Assembly (NCBI RefSeq): GCF_014217785.1
Contig: NZ_CP048814.1
Location: 1,674,001-1,738,000 of the forward strand
Length of the DNA: 64,000 nt
Origin: Rhodococcus triatomae
GTDB taxonomy: Bacteria > Actinomycetota > Actinomycetes > Mycobacteriales > Mycobacteriaceae
Direction of reading: 5' to 3'
The notes beneath the pieces were generated by a model that saw only the letters and a list, made by a program, of their open reading frames with translations, was not told where the DNA came from and did no database searches. This document shows positions 36,709-53,249 of this stretch, piece after piece. Position 1 is the first letter of the stretch. Every line of letters starts with the position of its first letter. Both the position numbers and the translations under genes were made by a program.

Positions 36709-37956
36709 CTCCTCGCGGGGCAGGTGCGCCGTCCACTTGACGAGGACGAGGATCAGGCAGCCGGTGGCCGCTACGGCACCGAACCCGAACATCACGGGGT
36801 ACGTCACCGCCGGGAACGTCTCGGACAGTGCCGCCATGATCGCCGGGGTCGCGAAGCCCAGGTAGGTGAGCGAGTAGAACACCGCGGTCAGCCCGGCGAG
36901 GTCGTCGGGCCCGGCGATCCGCTGGACCTCCTGGAGTCCGGACACGAGCGCCATCCCGTAACCGCATCCGAGCACGACCGAGGCGAACAGTGCCATCGGG
37001 ACGGTGAGCACGAACGAGGCCACCACCGCGATCAGCATCCCTGCGATCACGAAGCTCAACGCCACGACGACTCCGCGCGAGTTCCGCGGATCGTCGATTC
37101 TCCGGCCCAGGGACTGGATCAGGAAGCCCGCACCCAGACCCACCAGGCACATCACGGCGGAGAAGGCGAGCGGCACGTCCGTCCGGTCGGACATCAGCGC
37201 GGGCAGCACCGCATAGGCCGCCGCGGCGGACCCGAACACCCAGGGTGCGAGTGGTGCGATGACGAACAGGAAGCGCCGGTGTCCGGCGGAGGGAATCTTC
37301 AGGTCCTCGGTGAGCGGGGCCCGCTCGTGCGCGGGCTGCGCGGGGCGCGTCTCCGGTGCCCGCAGCAACGCCGCCGTCGCGAGCACCGCGACGGCGATGT
37401 GCACGCCGTAGGACAGGGCGCTCGGCCACGGCGCCCACTGGGCCAGCAGCCCTGCGGCGCCCGCACCCAGCCCGAAGCCCGCGGTCAGACTCATGGCGGC
37501 GCGCCGGGCACCGGCTCCCGGACCTGCAGCCGGGTCCCAGTCCGGCCCGGAGAGCTCCTTCACCCAGCTGCCACCGACGGCCATTCCCAGGCCGAGAGCC
37601 ACTCCGCACAGAACTCGCCCGGCGACGAGCAGGGCCGCGGAATCGGCGCCGAGCGCGAGGAGCAGCGACCCCAGGATCGTGAGGAGCGGTGCGGGCAACA
37701 GCACCGGCCGCCGGCCGAGGCGGTCGGAGAGCGGGCCACCGAGCAACAGACCGGGAACGATGCCGAACACGTACGCGAACAGGAACAGATCGACCTCGAC
37801 CGGCGAGAACCCGTGGTAGAGGCGGTACATCACCAGAAGGGGGGTGAACTCGTTGCCGCCCCACGCGACGGCGAACATGGTCGCGCCCACCGCGAACCAG
37901 AGTCGCCGTGAGGAGGTGCGGACCGACGCGGCGTGGTCGGTGGCGGTGGCGGTCAC
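36691..37956 (-). CDS. MFS transporter
   Basis: A 421-residue major facilitator with 12 predicted helices. The loop 2-3 signature reads GGPLSDRLGRRPVLLP and helix 5 GLGMAVGGSWVKEL. The GTG start overlaps the GntR stop (GTGA at 37953-37956), so the two are one operon and the regulator likely answers to the transported compound. Substrate not predictable. Longer upstream reading is shadow. Confidence 0.9.
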   Translation of the reverse strand: MTATATDHAASVRTSSRRLWFAVGATMFAVAWGGNEFTPLLVMYRLYHGFSPVEVDLFLFAYVFGIVPGLLLGGPLSDRLGRRPVLLPAPLLTILGSLLLALGADSAALLVAGRVLCGVALGLGMAVGGSWVKELSGPDWDPAAGPGAGARRAAMSLTAGFGLGAGAAGLLAQWAPWPSALSYGVHIAVAVLATAALLRAPETRPAQPAHERAPLTEDLKIPSAGHRRFLFVIAPLAPWVFGSAAAAYAVLPALMSDRTDVPLAFSAVMCLVGLGAGFLIQSLGRRIDDPRNSRGVVVALSFVIAGMLIAVVASFVLTVPMALFASVVLGCGYGMALVSGLQEVQRIAGPDDLAGLTAVFYSLTYLGFATPAIMAALSETFPAVTYPVMFGFGAVAATGCLILVLVKWTAHLPREELADSQ

Positions 37957-38645
37957 GTGCGGGGTCCTCTCCGGTTCGCCGAACGGGGATTGAGCGCGTG
38001 CACGCTGAGCATGTGCTCGAGCAGCGCCGCGTCGTACCCGTCGGGGTCGGCCGCCTCCACGAGATCGCGCAGACGGACGTGATCGTCGACGATCGCCGGG
38101 AGTTGTTCCGGGTCGCGGGCGAGGGAGCGCGCCGTCATCCGGCGCTGACGCTCCCGCAGTCCCCCGTAGAAGGAGTCGAGCAGCGGGTTGTCGCCCGCAC
38201 GCACGATGAGCCGGTGGAAGTCGGCGTCGGCCGCGCTGAACGCCACGACGTCCCCGTCGCGGACGATCCCGAGTTGCCTGTCGAGGTTGTCGTCGAGTGC
38301 GTGTACCACCGCGGCGCGCTCGGCGGCGTGCTCGGCGAGGTAGCGGACGCTGTGTGTCTCGAGCAGTTGCCGGGCGTCCACGATGTGCTCGGCCTCGCCG
38401 TCGGCCACCGGCACGATCAGTGCGCCCCGCTTGGGGTAGAGCCGCATCCACCCCTCGGCCTCGAGCCGCAGGAACGCCTCGCGCACCGGTGTCCGGCTGC
38501 ATCCCGTGCGGTTCGCGACCTCACCCTCACTGATGAGTTCCCCACCGGGTAGGCCACCGGAGAGGATCAGCTCCTTGACATCCTGGTACACCTGCTCGGC
38601 GGCCGACGGCGCCGGCGATCCGGATGACGAATGCAACATAGACAC
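37953..38645 (-). CDS. GntR family (FCD) transcriptional regulator
   Basis: A 230-residue GntR/FadR-type regulator. Winged helix: YQDVKELILSGGLPGGELIS, then RTGCSRTPVREAFLRLEAEGW. The C-terminal FCD domain has the metal-binding pattern with DADFHRLIVRAGDNPLL. GTG at 38645 fits a leaderless start, since TATAAA ends 8 bases upstream; ATG at 38639 is the alternative. A palindrome over that -10 suggests autorepression. Confidence 0.92.
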   Translation of the reverse strand: MSMLHSSSGSPAPSAAEQVYQDVKELILSGGLPGGELISEGEVANRTGCSRTPVREAFLRLEAEGWMRLYPKRGALIVPVADGEAEHIVDARQLLETHSVRYLAEHAAERAAVVHALDDNLDRQLGIVRDGDVVAFSAADADFHRLIVRAGDNPLLDSFYGGLRERQRRMTARSLARDPEQLPAIVDDHVRLRDLVEAADPDGYDAALLEHMLSVHALNPRSANRRGPRT

Positions 38646-38649
38646 AAGA

Positions 38650-38661
38650 CGTATTTATACG
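38650..38661. promoter_or_regulatory. Palindrome CGTATTTATACG over the gntR -10
   Basis: CGTAT and ATACG half-sites flank AA/TT on the two strands. On the minus strand the -10-like TATAAA lies inside it, 8 bases before the GTG. Probable GntR operator. Confidence 0.6.
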
Positions 38662-38720
38662 CCTCCGCCCTCCTCCGCCGCCACCCGCCCCCCTTGTCTT
38701 CTCGTCTCCTCCCCCTGACA

Positions 38721-38773
38721 TGGGTGAAGGTGGCCTTCGACCGGTCTGACCGGTCGAAGGCCACCTTCACCCA
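38721..38773 (-). terminator. 24-bp perfect hairpin after the ABC importer operon
   Basis: 38721-38744 pairs perfectly with 38750-38773 around TCTGA. It starts 6 bases after the ehuA stop. No T-run, but the stem is exceptionally stable; it likely ends the ehu transcript ahead of gntR. Confidence 0.8.
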
Positions 38774-38778
38774 GGAGA

Positions 38779-39582
38779 TCAGTCGGCGGCGAGGACCGCC
38801 TTGAGGAAGCTCTGCGTGCGTTCGTTCTGCGGGTCGCTGAAGATCTGTTGGGGCGTGCCCTCCTCCACGATCCGGCCGGCGTCGAACATCAGCACGCGGT
38901 TCGAGACGTCCCGAGCGAAATGCATCTCGTGAGTCACGATGAGCATGGTGATGTCCGTGGTGCGGGCGATGTCGCGCAACACGTCGAGGACATCCGCCAC
39001 CAGTTCCGGATCGAGCGCCGACGTCACTTCGTCCAGCAGCAGGATGTCCGGGTCCATCGCCAGCGCCCGGGCGATCGCCACCCGCTGCTGCTGACCACCG
39101 GACAGTCGCGTCGGATGCTCGGACTCCTTCTCCGCGAGCCCCACCATGTCCAGCAGTTCCCGCGCCCGCGTCACCGCGGCATCCTTGCTCATCCCCAGGA
39201 CGTGAACCGGCGCCTCGGTGATGTTCTCGAGCACGTTCATGTTCGGGAACAGGTTGAACTGCTGGAACACCATTCCGATCTTGGTACGCATCTCCCGGAG
39301 GTGCTTCTCGGACGCCGGGACCAGCTTTCCGCCCTTGTCCTGATGGGTGAGCGGCTTGCCGTCCACCCAGATGACACCCTCGTTGATCGTCTCGAGCGTC
39401 ATCAACAGCCGCAGGATCGTGGTCTTCCCGGACCCGCTGGGCCCGATGAGCGTGACTCGATCCCCCTGGGCGACGTCGAAGTTCAGATGATCGAGTACGA
39501 CGTTCTGACCGAACCGCTTGACGACGTCGTCGAAGCGGACCTTGGGCTGTGCGCTCGTCTCGCTCGTCTCAGTAGTAGGCAA
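38779..39582 (-). CDS. ehuA: Amino-acid/ectoine-type ABC transporter ATP-binding protein
   Basis: A 267-residue polar amino acid ABC ATPase: Walker A GPSGSGKTT, Q-loop VFQQFNLFP, signature LSGGQQQR, Walker B ILLLDEVTSALD. The order binding protein-permease-permease-ATPase and the sequences are those of the ehuBCDA ectoine/hydroxyectoine importer, though glutamine-type systems are close relatives. The start is TTG at 39582 with GGAG seven bases upstream, overlapping the permease gene by 14 bp. The symbol is tentative. Confidence 0.85.
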   Translation of the reverse strand: MPTTETSETSAQPKVRFDDVVKRFGQNVVLDHLNFDVAQGDRVTLIGPSGSGKTTILRLLMTLETINEGVIWVDGKPLTHQDKGGKLVPASEKHLREMRTKIGMVFQQFNLFPNMNVLENITEAPVHVLGMSKDAAVTRARELLDMVGLAEKESEHPTRLSGGQQQRVAIARALAMDPDILLLDEVTSALDPELVADVLDVLRDIARTTDITMLIVTHEMHFARDVSNRVLMFDAGRIVEEGTPQQIFSDPQNERTQSFLKAVLAAD

Positions 39583-40216
39583 GGCGCTTCTCCAATCGTC
39601 TGACGAGAACCGATGTCGGGTAGCTGGCGATCAGGAAGATCACACCCGCCAGTGTCAGCGGCTCGAGGTACTGGAAGTTCCGAGCGCCGAACTGCTGCGC
39701 CGCAGTCACCAGTTCGACGACCGTGATGGCGAAGAGGAAGGGGGTGTCCTTGAACAACGAGATGGCGCAGTTGCCCAATGCGGGAACGACTCGGCGTATG
39801 GCCTGCGGCAGGATCACCGCTCGCCAGGTTCGCCCCGGTGGCAGTGACAGAGCGCGAGCCGCCTCCCACTGCCCCTTCGGGACCGCCTCGATGCCGGCCC
39901 GGTACACCTCCGCCATGTACGTCGAATAGTGCACGCCCAGAACGACGACACCGATCTGCAGTGCCGAGAAATCCGTGAAGAGGTAGTACACGAACAGCAG
40001 CTGCACGACGACCGGTGTCAACCGGATGAACTCGGCCGCCGCGCGCACGGGCAGACTGATCCACCGAGGGAACGTGCGACGGATGATCGCGATGACCAGA
40101 CCCAGCACCGCGCCGATGATGAACGCCAGAACGGTGGCCAGCAAGGTGATCTTGAATCCGTCGAGCAAGACCGGGAGTGCGTCGAACGCCCGCTCCCAAC
40201 TCCATTGCACGGTCAT
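39569..40216 (-). CDS. ehuD: ABC importer permease (EhuD-like)
   Basis: A 215-residue permease of the His/Glu/Gln-type family with about five membrane helices. The EAA loop that docks the ATPase reads EAARALSLPPGRTWRAVILP. ATG at 40216 overlaps the stop of the second permease (ATGA). It forms the heterodimeric channel with the neighbouring permease. The symbol is by analogy with ehu operons. Confidence 0.85.
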   Translation of the reverse strand: MTVQWSWERAFDALPVLLDGFKITLLATVLAFIIGAVLGLVIAIIRRTFPRWISLPVRAAAEFIRLTPVVVQLLFVYYLFTDFSALQIGVVVLGVHYSTYMAEVYRAGIEAVPKGQWEAARALSLPPGRTWRAVILPQAIRRVVPALGNCAISLFKDTPFLFAITVVELVTAAQQFGARNFQYLEPLTLAGVIFLIASYPTSVLVRRLEKRLAYY

Positions 40217-40944
40217 CGGGTACGCACCCCCTCTCCGGCCAGTTCGTTCGGTGCGAGACTGAAGATCTCGCGGAGCGACGGACCGGTGCCCAGGCGATTC
40301 TTCGCCCGCACTTCGAGCGCGTTCATCAACAGAGTGAGCAGATAGCCGATCACGAAGTAGATGATCAGTCCGACCCCGAACGCGAACATCGTGTCCCCGG
40401 TGGACTTTCGCAGCTCACCGATCTCGAAGGTCAAGTCCTGCAGGAGGATATAGCTGGCCAGCGCGCTTCCCTTGACCAGCTGGATGAGTAGGTTGGTCAG
40501 TGGCGGGATCATCTCGGCCCACGCCTGGGGGAGGATGATTCGTCGGAGCCGTTGCCCGTGAGTGAAATTCAGGGCCGTAGCGGCTTCCCATTGCGGTTGC
40601 GGGACGGCATTGACCGCGCCCCGGACCACCTCCGCACCGTATGCACCGAAGTTCAAGCCCAGTGCGAGTATTCCGCACACCAGCGGCTCGATCTGGTATC
40701 CGAGCAACGGCATGACGTAGAACAGCCAGAACAACTGCACCAGCAGCGACGTGCCGCGGAAGAATTCGATGAACACACGGGCGGTACCGCGAACCAGAAC
40801 ATTCTTCACCCGCACCGAGAGGCCGAGCACCACCGCGAGGAGGAACGCCAGCAGCGCCCCTCCCGCGGTGAGCTCGAGGGTGATGATGATGCCGTTCTGG
40901 ATCTGCGGCCACGCATTCAGAAAGGCGTCGATATTGTCTTTCAC
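40213..40944 (-). CDS. ehuC: ABC importer permease (EhuC-like)
   Basis: A 243-residue permease of the same family with its EAA loop, EAATALNFTHGQRLRRIILP, and a short cytoplasmic tail. GTG at 40944; the Shine-Dalgarno is weak and translation may be aided by coupling to the binding protein gene that ends 14 bp upstream. Confidence 0.85.
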   Translation of the reverse strand: MKDNIDAFLNAWPQIQNGIIITLELTAGGALLAFLLAVVLGLSVRVKNVLVRGTARVFIEFFRGTSLLVQLFWLFYVMPLLGYQIEPLVCGILALGLNFGAYGAEVVRGAVNAVPQPQWEAATALNFTHGQRLRRIILPQAWAEMIPPLTNLLIQLVKGSALASYILLQDLTFEIGELRKSTGDTMFAFGVGLIIYFVIGYLLTLLMNALEVRAKNRLGTGPSLREIFSLAPNELAGEGVRTR

Positions 40945-40958
40945 GATCAGGCCCCGGG

Positions 40959-41855
40959 TCAGCCGACCCCTTCACACAGGTCGGCGGTCGTCAGTTCCGG
41001 ATCGGGCAGTTCCGCCTCGGTGAATCCGTACTCACCCACGATCGACAGGTACTTGTCCCGGTCCGAGGTGATCTTCTTCAACTCCTCGTTGTAGGCGTCC
41101 CGGAGTGCGGCGTCGTCCGTGCGGAACACGGTACCGCCGGCACCGACCTGCGGAACACCGTTGATCACGGCCACGAAGGACGGCGTGACCTCGATCGGCG
41201 CGTCGGGATTGTTCTGGGCCAGCCAGTTCAGCGAGATGCCGGTCAGTGCGAACACATCGGCGCGCCCGTTGACGACCGCGTCCATGCCGTCCTGCGGCGT
41301 GGCGACCTGGGTTGCGTCGATGCCCAGATCCTGGGCGTAATCGGATTCGATGGCACCGGTCATGGCGACCATGCGGGCGCCGCTGTCGCGGACCGACTCC
41401 ATGTCCGTCAGATTCTGCGGGTTACCGGTCGGCACCATCAGCGCCGTCGTGTAGTTGAACTCCGGCTCGCTGAATGCGGCCTGCTCGCACCGCTGTGGCA
41501 GGATCGACATGCCGGCGCTGACCACGTCGAAGCGACGGGCCTGCAGACCCGGGATGAGGGCGCCGAAGTCCGCATTGACTCCCTCGACGGTATCGATGCC
41601 GAGGTTTCCGAAGATCTCCCGGTGCAGTGCCACCGTGGCGCCGGTCAACTGACCGTCGTCCATGAAGCTGTACGGGGCCTCGCCTGCGAACCCGACCGTG
41701 ACCGAGCCCCGGTCCTGCAACTGATCGAGCAGAGGCTCGTCGGAGTCGGTGGTGGTCCTGGTACAGCCGGCGACGGAGCCCGCCGCGACGACCGCACCGA
41801 GTAGAACGGCAGTAGCCCGCAGGGTCGAACGCCTACTCGAAATCTTGCCTGTCAC
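40959..41855 (-). CDS. ehuB: Substrate-binding lipoprotein of an ectoine-type ABC importer
   Basis: A 298-residue solute-binding protein. Signal peptide with lipobox SVAGC anchors it outside the membrane. VGFAGEAPYSFMDDGQLTGA and AGMSILPQRCEQAAFSEPEF are the ligand-binding segments, closest in feel to EhuB (ectoine/hydroxyectoine). GTG at 41855 is preferred because AAGGAG precedes it by 6 bases; an ATG six codons upstream is the other candidate. Ectoine uptake would serve osmoprotection or use as a nutrient. Confidence 0.83.
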   Translation of the reverse strand: MTGKISSRRSTLRATAVLLGAVVAAGSVAGCTRTTTDSDEPLLDQLQDRGSVTVGFAGEAPYSFMDDGQLTGATVALHREIFGNLGIDTVEGVNADFGALIPGLQARRFDVVSAGMSILPQRCEQAAFSEPEFNYTTALMVPTGNPQNLTDMESVRDSGARMVAMTGAIESDYAQDLGIDATQVATPQDGMDAVVNGRADVFALTGISLNWLAQNNPDAPIEVTPSFVAVINGVPQVGAGGTVFRTDDAALRDAYNEELKKITSDRDKYLSIVGEYGFTEAELPDPELTTADLCEGVG

Positions 41856-42049
41856 TAGTTTCTCCTTCGTCATCTTGATGACGATCCAGGAGGATGCGCA
41901 CCGCGCCGGGCACGATCCAAACGGATCTGCCCGCGTTACCTTACGCAGGGTTAAGGACTATCTCATGTCGACAGGCCGAGCCGTGTCCGAATCGTGCTCG
42001 CGTCCAGGAAGTTTGACCGCCCTCACGCGCGATGAATGGTCCGGAAATG

Positions 42050-42085
42050 CCGGTAGCCCCCGACCATGAGGTCGGGGGCTACCGG
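42050..42085 (-). terminator. 16-bp hairpin terminator of the rRNA operon
   Basis: 42050-42065 pairs perfectly with 42070-42085 around ATGA, 11 bases downstream of the 5S rRNA on the minus strand. Confidence 0.85.
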
Positions 42086-42095
42086 TAACGGATTG

Positions 42096-42212
42096 TACGG
42101 CGGTGTCCTACTCTCCCACACCCTGTCGAGTGCAGTACCATCGGCGCTGGAGGGCTTAGCTTCCGGGTTCGGAATGGGACCGGGCGTTTCCCCTCCGCTA
42201 TAGCCGCCGTAA
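42096..42212 (-). rRNA. rrf: 5S ribosomal RNA
   Basis: The minus strand reads TTACGGCGGCTATAGCGGAG and ends GGGAGAGTAGGACACCGCCG, with the complementary ends and CCCATTCCGAACCCGGAAG core of actinobacterial 5S rRNA. Ends are approximate by a few bases. Confidence 0.95.
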
Positions 42213-42339
42213 CTCTATGAAACTATCCACACACCCCCTACACACCTGCACCCGTCTCCCACGTCACCGTGGGGACAGAGCAAGTAGATGGGGGTATCTG
42301 TGTGTTGTTTCAGATACCGCACAGTGGACGCGTAACACC

Positions 42340-47330
<4,991 letters not shown>

Positions 47331-47603
47331 AGACTCTAGATATCACCAACCCCAAAAGGGCCGGCTAATCAGTCAAACACATCGAGCCAAATCACTAGCA
47401 TACAAAAACTCAAACTAGCATTCACAACACTGACCCCTCCCCGACGGAAGAAGGAGAAGAGCCAGCAAATACCCACCCCGGCCCAAAAGACCGAAGCAGA
47501 GTACCAAAAAATGGCACTGACATTCATCGACACACTGTTGAGTTCTCAAAGAACACGCACACACCATCACCACCCACCAAGGCAGATCCGGGGCAACCGT
47601 TCC

Positions 47604-47632
47604 ATCTTATCCCACACTCGCCTTGGGCGCAA
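47604..47632 (-). promoter_or_regulatory. Candidate proximal rRNA promoter
   Basis: TTGCGC (47632-47627), 17-base spacer, TAAGAT (47609-47604) on the minus strand, about 270 bases before 16S. Confidence 0.5.
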
Positions 47633-47776
47633 GAAGCAACCGTAGGTTCGTGTAACTGGGATCGGGTCTCGACTCTACAGGAGAGTCTCTGACCCAGGGC
47701 CAGGCGCCTTCGTCCAACCTCGTTGTCTCACCGGCCGGGGCCGGGAGTCGGTGTCCGTGTCGCTCTGACTTGCAAT

Positions 47777-47806
47777 AAGTTACGCGAACATTGCCGCGAT
47801 CACCAA
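47777..47806 (-). promoter_or_regulatory. Candidate distal rRNA promoter
   Basis: TTGGTG (47806-47801), 18-base spacer, TAACTT (47782-47777) on the minus strand. Confidence 0.4.
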
Positions 47807-47852
47807 ATCGCCTGGTCAACGCCCGAAACCGGGAACTGCACGCTGCAGGAGG

Positions 47853-48050
47853 TCAGGGGACCCAGTACTTTGCCGCCAGTTCCTCGATGACCTTGTCGCC
47901 TTCGGCGGCCTGATCCAGCACGGCCAGATCCCGGTCGATCGCCACCAGACGCTGATCTCCTTGCTCCGCCTCCTGCACCGGACGTCCACCGTCCTCGGAG
48001 CGTTGGCGCAGCAGCTTCTCCCGGACGCGGTCCTTCAACGAATCGCTCAT
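47853..48050 (-). CDS. Small charged protein of unknown function
   Basis: A 65-residue soluble protein starting MSDSLKDRVREKLLRQRSED and ending IEELAAKYWVP; mostly charged and helical, possibly coiled coil. ATG at 48050 has no obvious Shine-Dalgarno; a GTG at 48098 in frame would add 16 residues. It is the last gene before the rRNA operon. I do not recognise the family. Confidence 0.55.
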   Translation of the reverse strand: MSDSLKDRVREKLLRQRSEDGGRPVQEAEQGDQRLVAIDRDLAVLDQAAEGDKVIEELAAKYWVP

Positions 48051-48109
48051 GGGAAAAGCATGGTCCGGTGGGCGCGCGATGTCGAGGACAACCGGCACGC
48101 CGAGGGCGG

Positions 48110-48220
48110 TCAGCGGTCGTCGTGGTCCCGATCGTCCTTGCGGAAGACCCGCATGGCGGTGGGAATCAGCACGACCACCGCGCCGAGGAGAACGACGAGC
48201 GAGAAGATCTGCAGGGTCAT
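48110..48220 (-). CDS. 36-residue single-pass membrane miniprotein
   Basis: ATG at 48220, GGAG five bases upstream. The protein is one membrane helix, LQIFSLVVLLGAVVVLIPTA, then a short basic-acidic tail FRKDDRDHDDR. The Shine-Dalgarno, the helix and its location 16 bp after the DUF2752 gene on the same strand support a real gene. Small hydrophobic partners commonly bind larger membrane proteins; DUF2752 is the obvious candidate here. No homologue is claimed. Confidence 0.65.
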   Translation of the reverse strand: MTLQIFSLVVLLGAVVVLIPTAMRVFRKDDRDHDDR

Positions 48221-48236
48221 CAGGACTCCACTTCGT

Positions 48237-48695
48237 TCAGGCCGGCGCGAGCCAGCTGCCCCACGGCGTGTTCCGAAGGACGGTGAATACGGCGAGGACG
48301 GCGACGACGATGCCTCCCGCCACGATGCCGGTTGCCCGCCCGAACAGCGGGCTCGGGCGAATATCCTGCGTGGTCGACGCGCGCACCCACCGGCGGCGTA
48401 CCCATATCGCCCATCCCACCACGGCGGCGACCAGGAGGGGAACGATCAGGGCGTTGTTCGACATCGCACCCGCCAGATCGGCACGGGTCAGATCGTGGAC
48501 GGCGCGCAGACCCCCACACGCCGGGCACCACAATCCGGTCAGCGCGAACACCGGACAGACACCGTAGGAACCGGACACATGAGGATCGCGGAATCGCAGG
48601 ACCGCCGCGGCGGCCACCGCACTTCCCGCCACCGCGGCAGGCACACGCAACGCGGCAACTGCACCGACTCGCTGCGATACCTCGGGTGCGCCCAT
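48237..48695 (-). CDS. DUF2752 membrane protein
   Basis: A 152-residue protein with the DUF2752 signature CPVFALTGLWCPACGGLRAV and three or four membrane helices. The conserved Cys cluster suggests metal binding or redox. ATG at 48695 is chosen; the frame is open 39 bases further upstream. Function unknown. Confidence 0.85.
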   Translation of the reverse strand: MGAPEVSQRVGAVAALRVPAAVAGSAVAAAAVLRFRDPHVSGSYGVCPVFALTGLWCPACGGLRAVHDLTRADLAGAMSNNALIVPLLVAAVVGWAIWVRRRWVRASTTQDIRPSPLFGRATGIVAGGIVVAVLAVFTVLRNTPWGSWLAPA

Positions 48696-48780
48696 GGCAC
48701 CAGTGTTCCCGAAGGACCGACGTGCGGCCAGCACGGCGAGGTGCGACGTGACGGAGGTGGCGTACAGACGGGGGAACGGC

Positions 48781-48812
48781 GAAGGCCCCCTCCCGATCGG
48801 GAGGGGGCCTTC
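48781..48812. terminator. 32-bp perfect palindrome, terminator after tRNA-Thr
   Basis: 16 bases at 48781-48796 are exactly complementary to 48797-48812 (GAAGGCCCCCTCCCGA and its complement). It starts 5 bases after the tRNA 3' end on the minus strand. Confidence 0.75.
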
Positions 48813-48817
48813 GTCCG

Positions 48818-48890
48818 AGCTGCCTGAGAGAATCGAACTCTCGACCTTTTCATTACGAGTGAAATGCTCTACCGACTGAGCTAAGGCAGC
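48818..48890 (-). tRNA. tRNA-Thr(CGT)
   Basis: 73 bases on the minus strand: acceptor GCTGCCT/AGGCAGC, D-arm AGCTCAGTCGGTAGAGC, anticodon loop ACTCGTAA with anticodon CGT, T-arm GAGAGTTCGATTCTCTC. CCA is not encoded. Confidence 0.95.
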
Positions 48891-48921
48891 GGCGCCTTTC
48901 GGCGGTGGCGAGTCTAGCGCG

Positions 48922-50130
48922 TCATCCCCCCGAACGCGAAAACGGATCCCGGAAAGCCGCCGCGATGCGGGCCACCATCGCGTCGACGGCCCACTGCGGC
49001 TTGACGTTCACGGAAATCGCCTCGCGGCACTCGAGTACGGCCTCGATGCACGTCAGCAGTCCCGCGGGCGTCGTGCGCGATGCAAGAGCCCGGGCGCGAT
49101 CGTCGGCATCCGGATGGTTGGCCGTCACATCCGCGTCCCACGAGCAGGCGAGCGCATCCCGGTACAGGGCAGCGAGGTCGACGAGCGCACGATCGAGAGC
49201 GTCCCTGCCGGTGCGGGTGGCGCGGGATTTCTGTCGGCGTTCGAGTTCCTTGAGAACCCCGGCCGAGCCCCTCAGCGCCCCGGCGGCACCCTTACCCGTC
49301 CCGCCTGCGCCCAGGGCGGTACGCAACTCGTCGGTCTCCTGCTCGTCGAGGCGGGCGCTGATCTCCTTCGCTTCCGCGTCGGCGTCCCGTACCAGCTCCT
49401 CGGCCGCGAGGTATGCGCTCGCCGGGCGCAGCGCCGCGTCGGCGAGAGCGAGTGCCTTGCGGCGGCGCTCCCGCGCATCCGGATCCGTGGCCAACCGTCG
49501 GGCCCGCCCGACGTGCCCGCCCGATATCGAGGCCGCCCACTGCGCGGCCTCGGCGTCGAGCCCGTCACGTTCCCGCAGTACCTGCGCGATCGCGTCCACC
49601 GACGGCGTGACGAGATGGACGTGCCGGCACCTCGACCGCAGCGTCACCGAAATGTCCTGCGGATCCACGGTCGGGGCGCAGAGCAGGAAGACCGTGCGGT
49701 CCGGCGGCTCCTCGACCACCTTGAGCAGTGCGTTTGCCGCTCCTTCGGTGAGTCGGTCCGCGTCCTCGATGATGACGACCTGCCACCGGCCCGTGCTGGG
49801 CCGACGTGCCGCGGTCTGCACGATCGAACGCATCTCCGCGACCGAGATACTGAGACCCTGCGGCACCACCCGCCGCACGTCCCCGTGGGTGCCGGCCATC
49901 GTCGTGGAACATGCGTGGCACGCGCCGCACCCGACCACCGACCCGTCGGTGCACTGCAGCGCCGCGGCGAACGCCAGCGCCGCGACGGACCGGCCGGACC
50001 CGGGCGGTCCGGTGAACAGCCAGGAATGAGTCATCGCCGAGCCGGCATCCGCACCGCGCGCCGCGGCCGCAGCCGTCGTCAACTCGGCATCGACATGCCC
50101 CTGGCCGACGAGGCGCTCGAATACCGTCAC
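48922..50130 (-). CDS. holB: DNA polymerase III delta' subunit
   Basis: A 402-residue clamp-loader subunit. AAA+ fold with Walker A-like GPPGSGRSVAAL, zinc cluster in VVGCGACHACS, and LKVVEEPPDRTVFLL, with SRC in the arginine-finger region (LRSRCRHVHL). The position before topA matches M. tuberculosis Rv3644c. GTG start at 50130. The C-terminal half is longer than in E. coli, as usual in actinobacteria. Confidence 0.93.
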   Translation of the reverse strand: MTVFERLVGQGHVDAELTTAAAAARGADAGSAMTHSWLFTGPPGSGRSVAALAFAAALQCTDGSVVGCGACHACSTTMAGTHGDVRRVVPQGLSISVAEMRSIVQTAARRPSTGRWQVVIIEDADRLTEGAANALLKVVEEPPDRTVFLLCAPTVDPQDISVTLRSRCRHVHLVTPSVDAIAQVLRERDGLDAEAAQWAASISGGHVGRARRLATDPDARERRRKALALADAALRPASAYLAAEELVRDADAEAKEISARLDEQETDELRTALGAGGTGKGAAGALRGSAGVLKELERRQKSRATRTGRDALDRALVDLAALYRDALACSWDADVTANHPDADDRARALASRTTPAGLLTCIEAVLECREAISVNVKPQWAVDAMVARIAAAFRDPFSRSGG

Positions 50131-50195
50131 CGCGTCAGCCTAACCGCGGGCCCCGACCAGCCGACGAGAACACCGACCCGTCGACGACACCGCCG

Positions 50196-53114
<2,919 letters not shown>

Positions 53115-53249
53115 CTGTCAGTCCGAGCCTTCCTGCTGTCGATGCCGGGTGTCCGGCACATCCGTGGACGAGCCTCTCGGGCCGGTGTCCTCTCACTAGA
53201 GTGACACATCCCGCTGTCATACTCGCAGATCAGTACCGCATACGCGGAC

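Larger units (their letters stand above)
47331..47852 (-). other. rRNA operon leader and promoter region
   Basis: 522 bases with no protein gene. It includes the candidate promoters listed separately and, close to 16S, the minus-strand element GTTCTTTGAGAACTCAACAG (about 47541-47560), the usual actinobacterial BoxA/processing segment. Confidence 0.75.

Noticed and set aside
41930-41975. GTTACC...GGGTTAAGG upstream of ehuB as a GlnR-type nitrogen box
   Set aside because: Half-site spacing and sequence deviate from the GlnR pattern; no second box. Not supportable by eye.
53180-53210. Inverted repeat TCACT-AG-AGTGA upstream of topA as an operator
   Set aside because: Only 5-bp arms, with a competing GTGTC/GACAC pairing; too weak to call.
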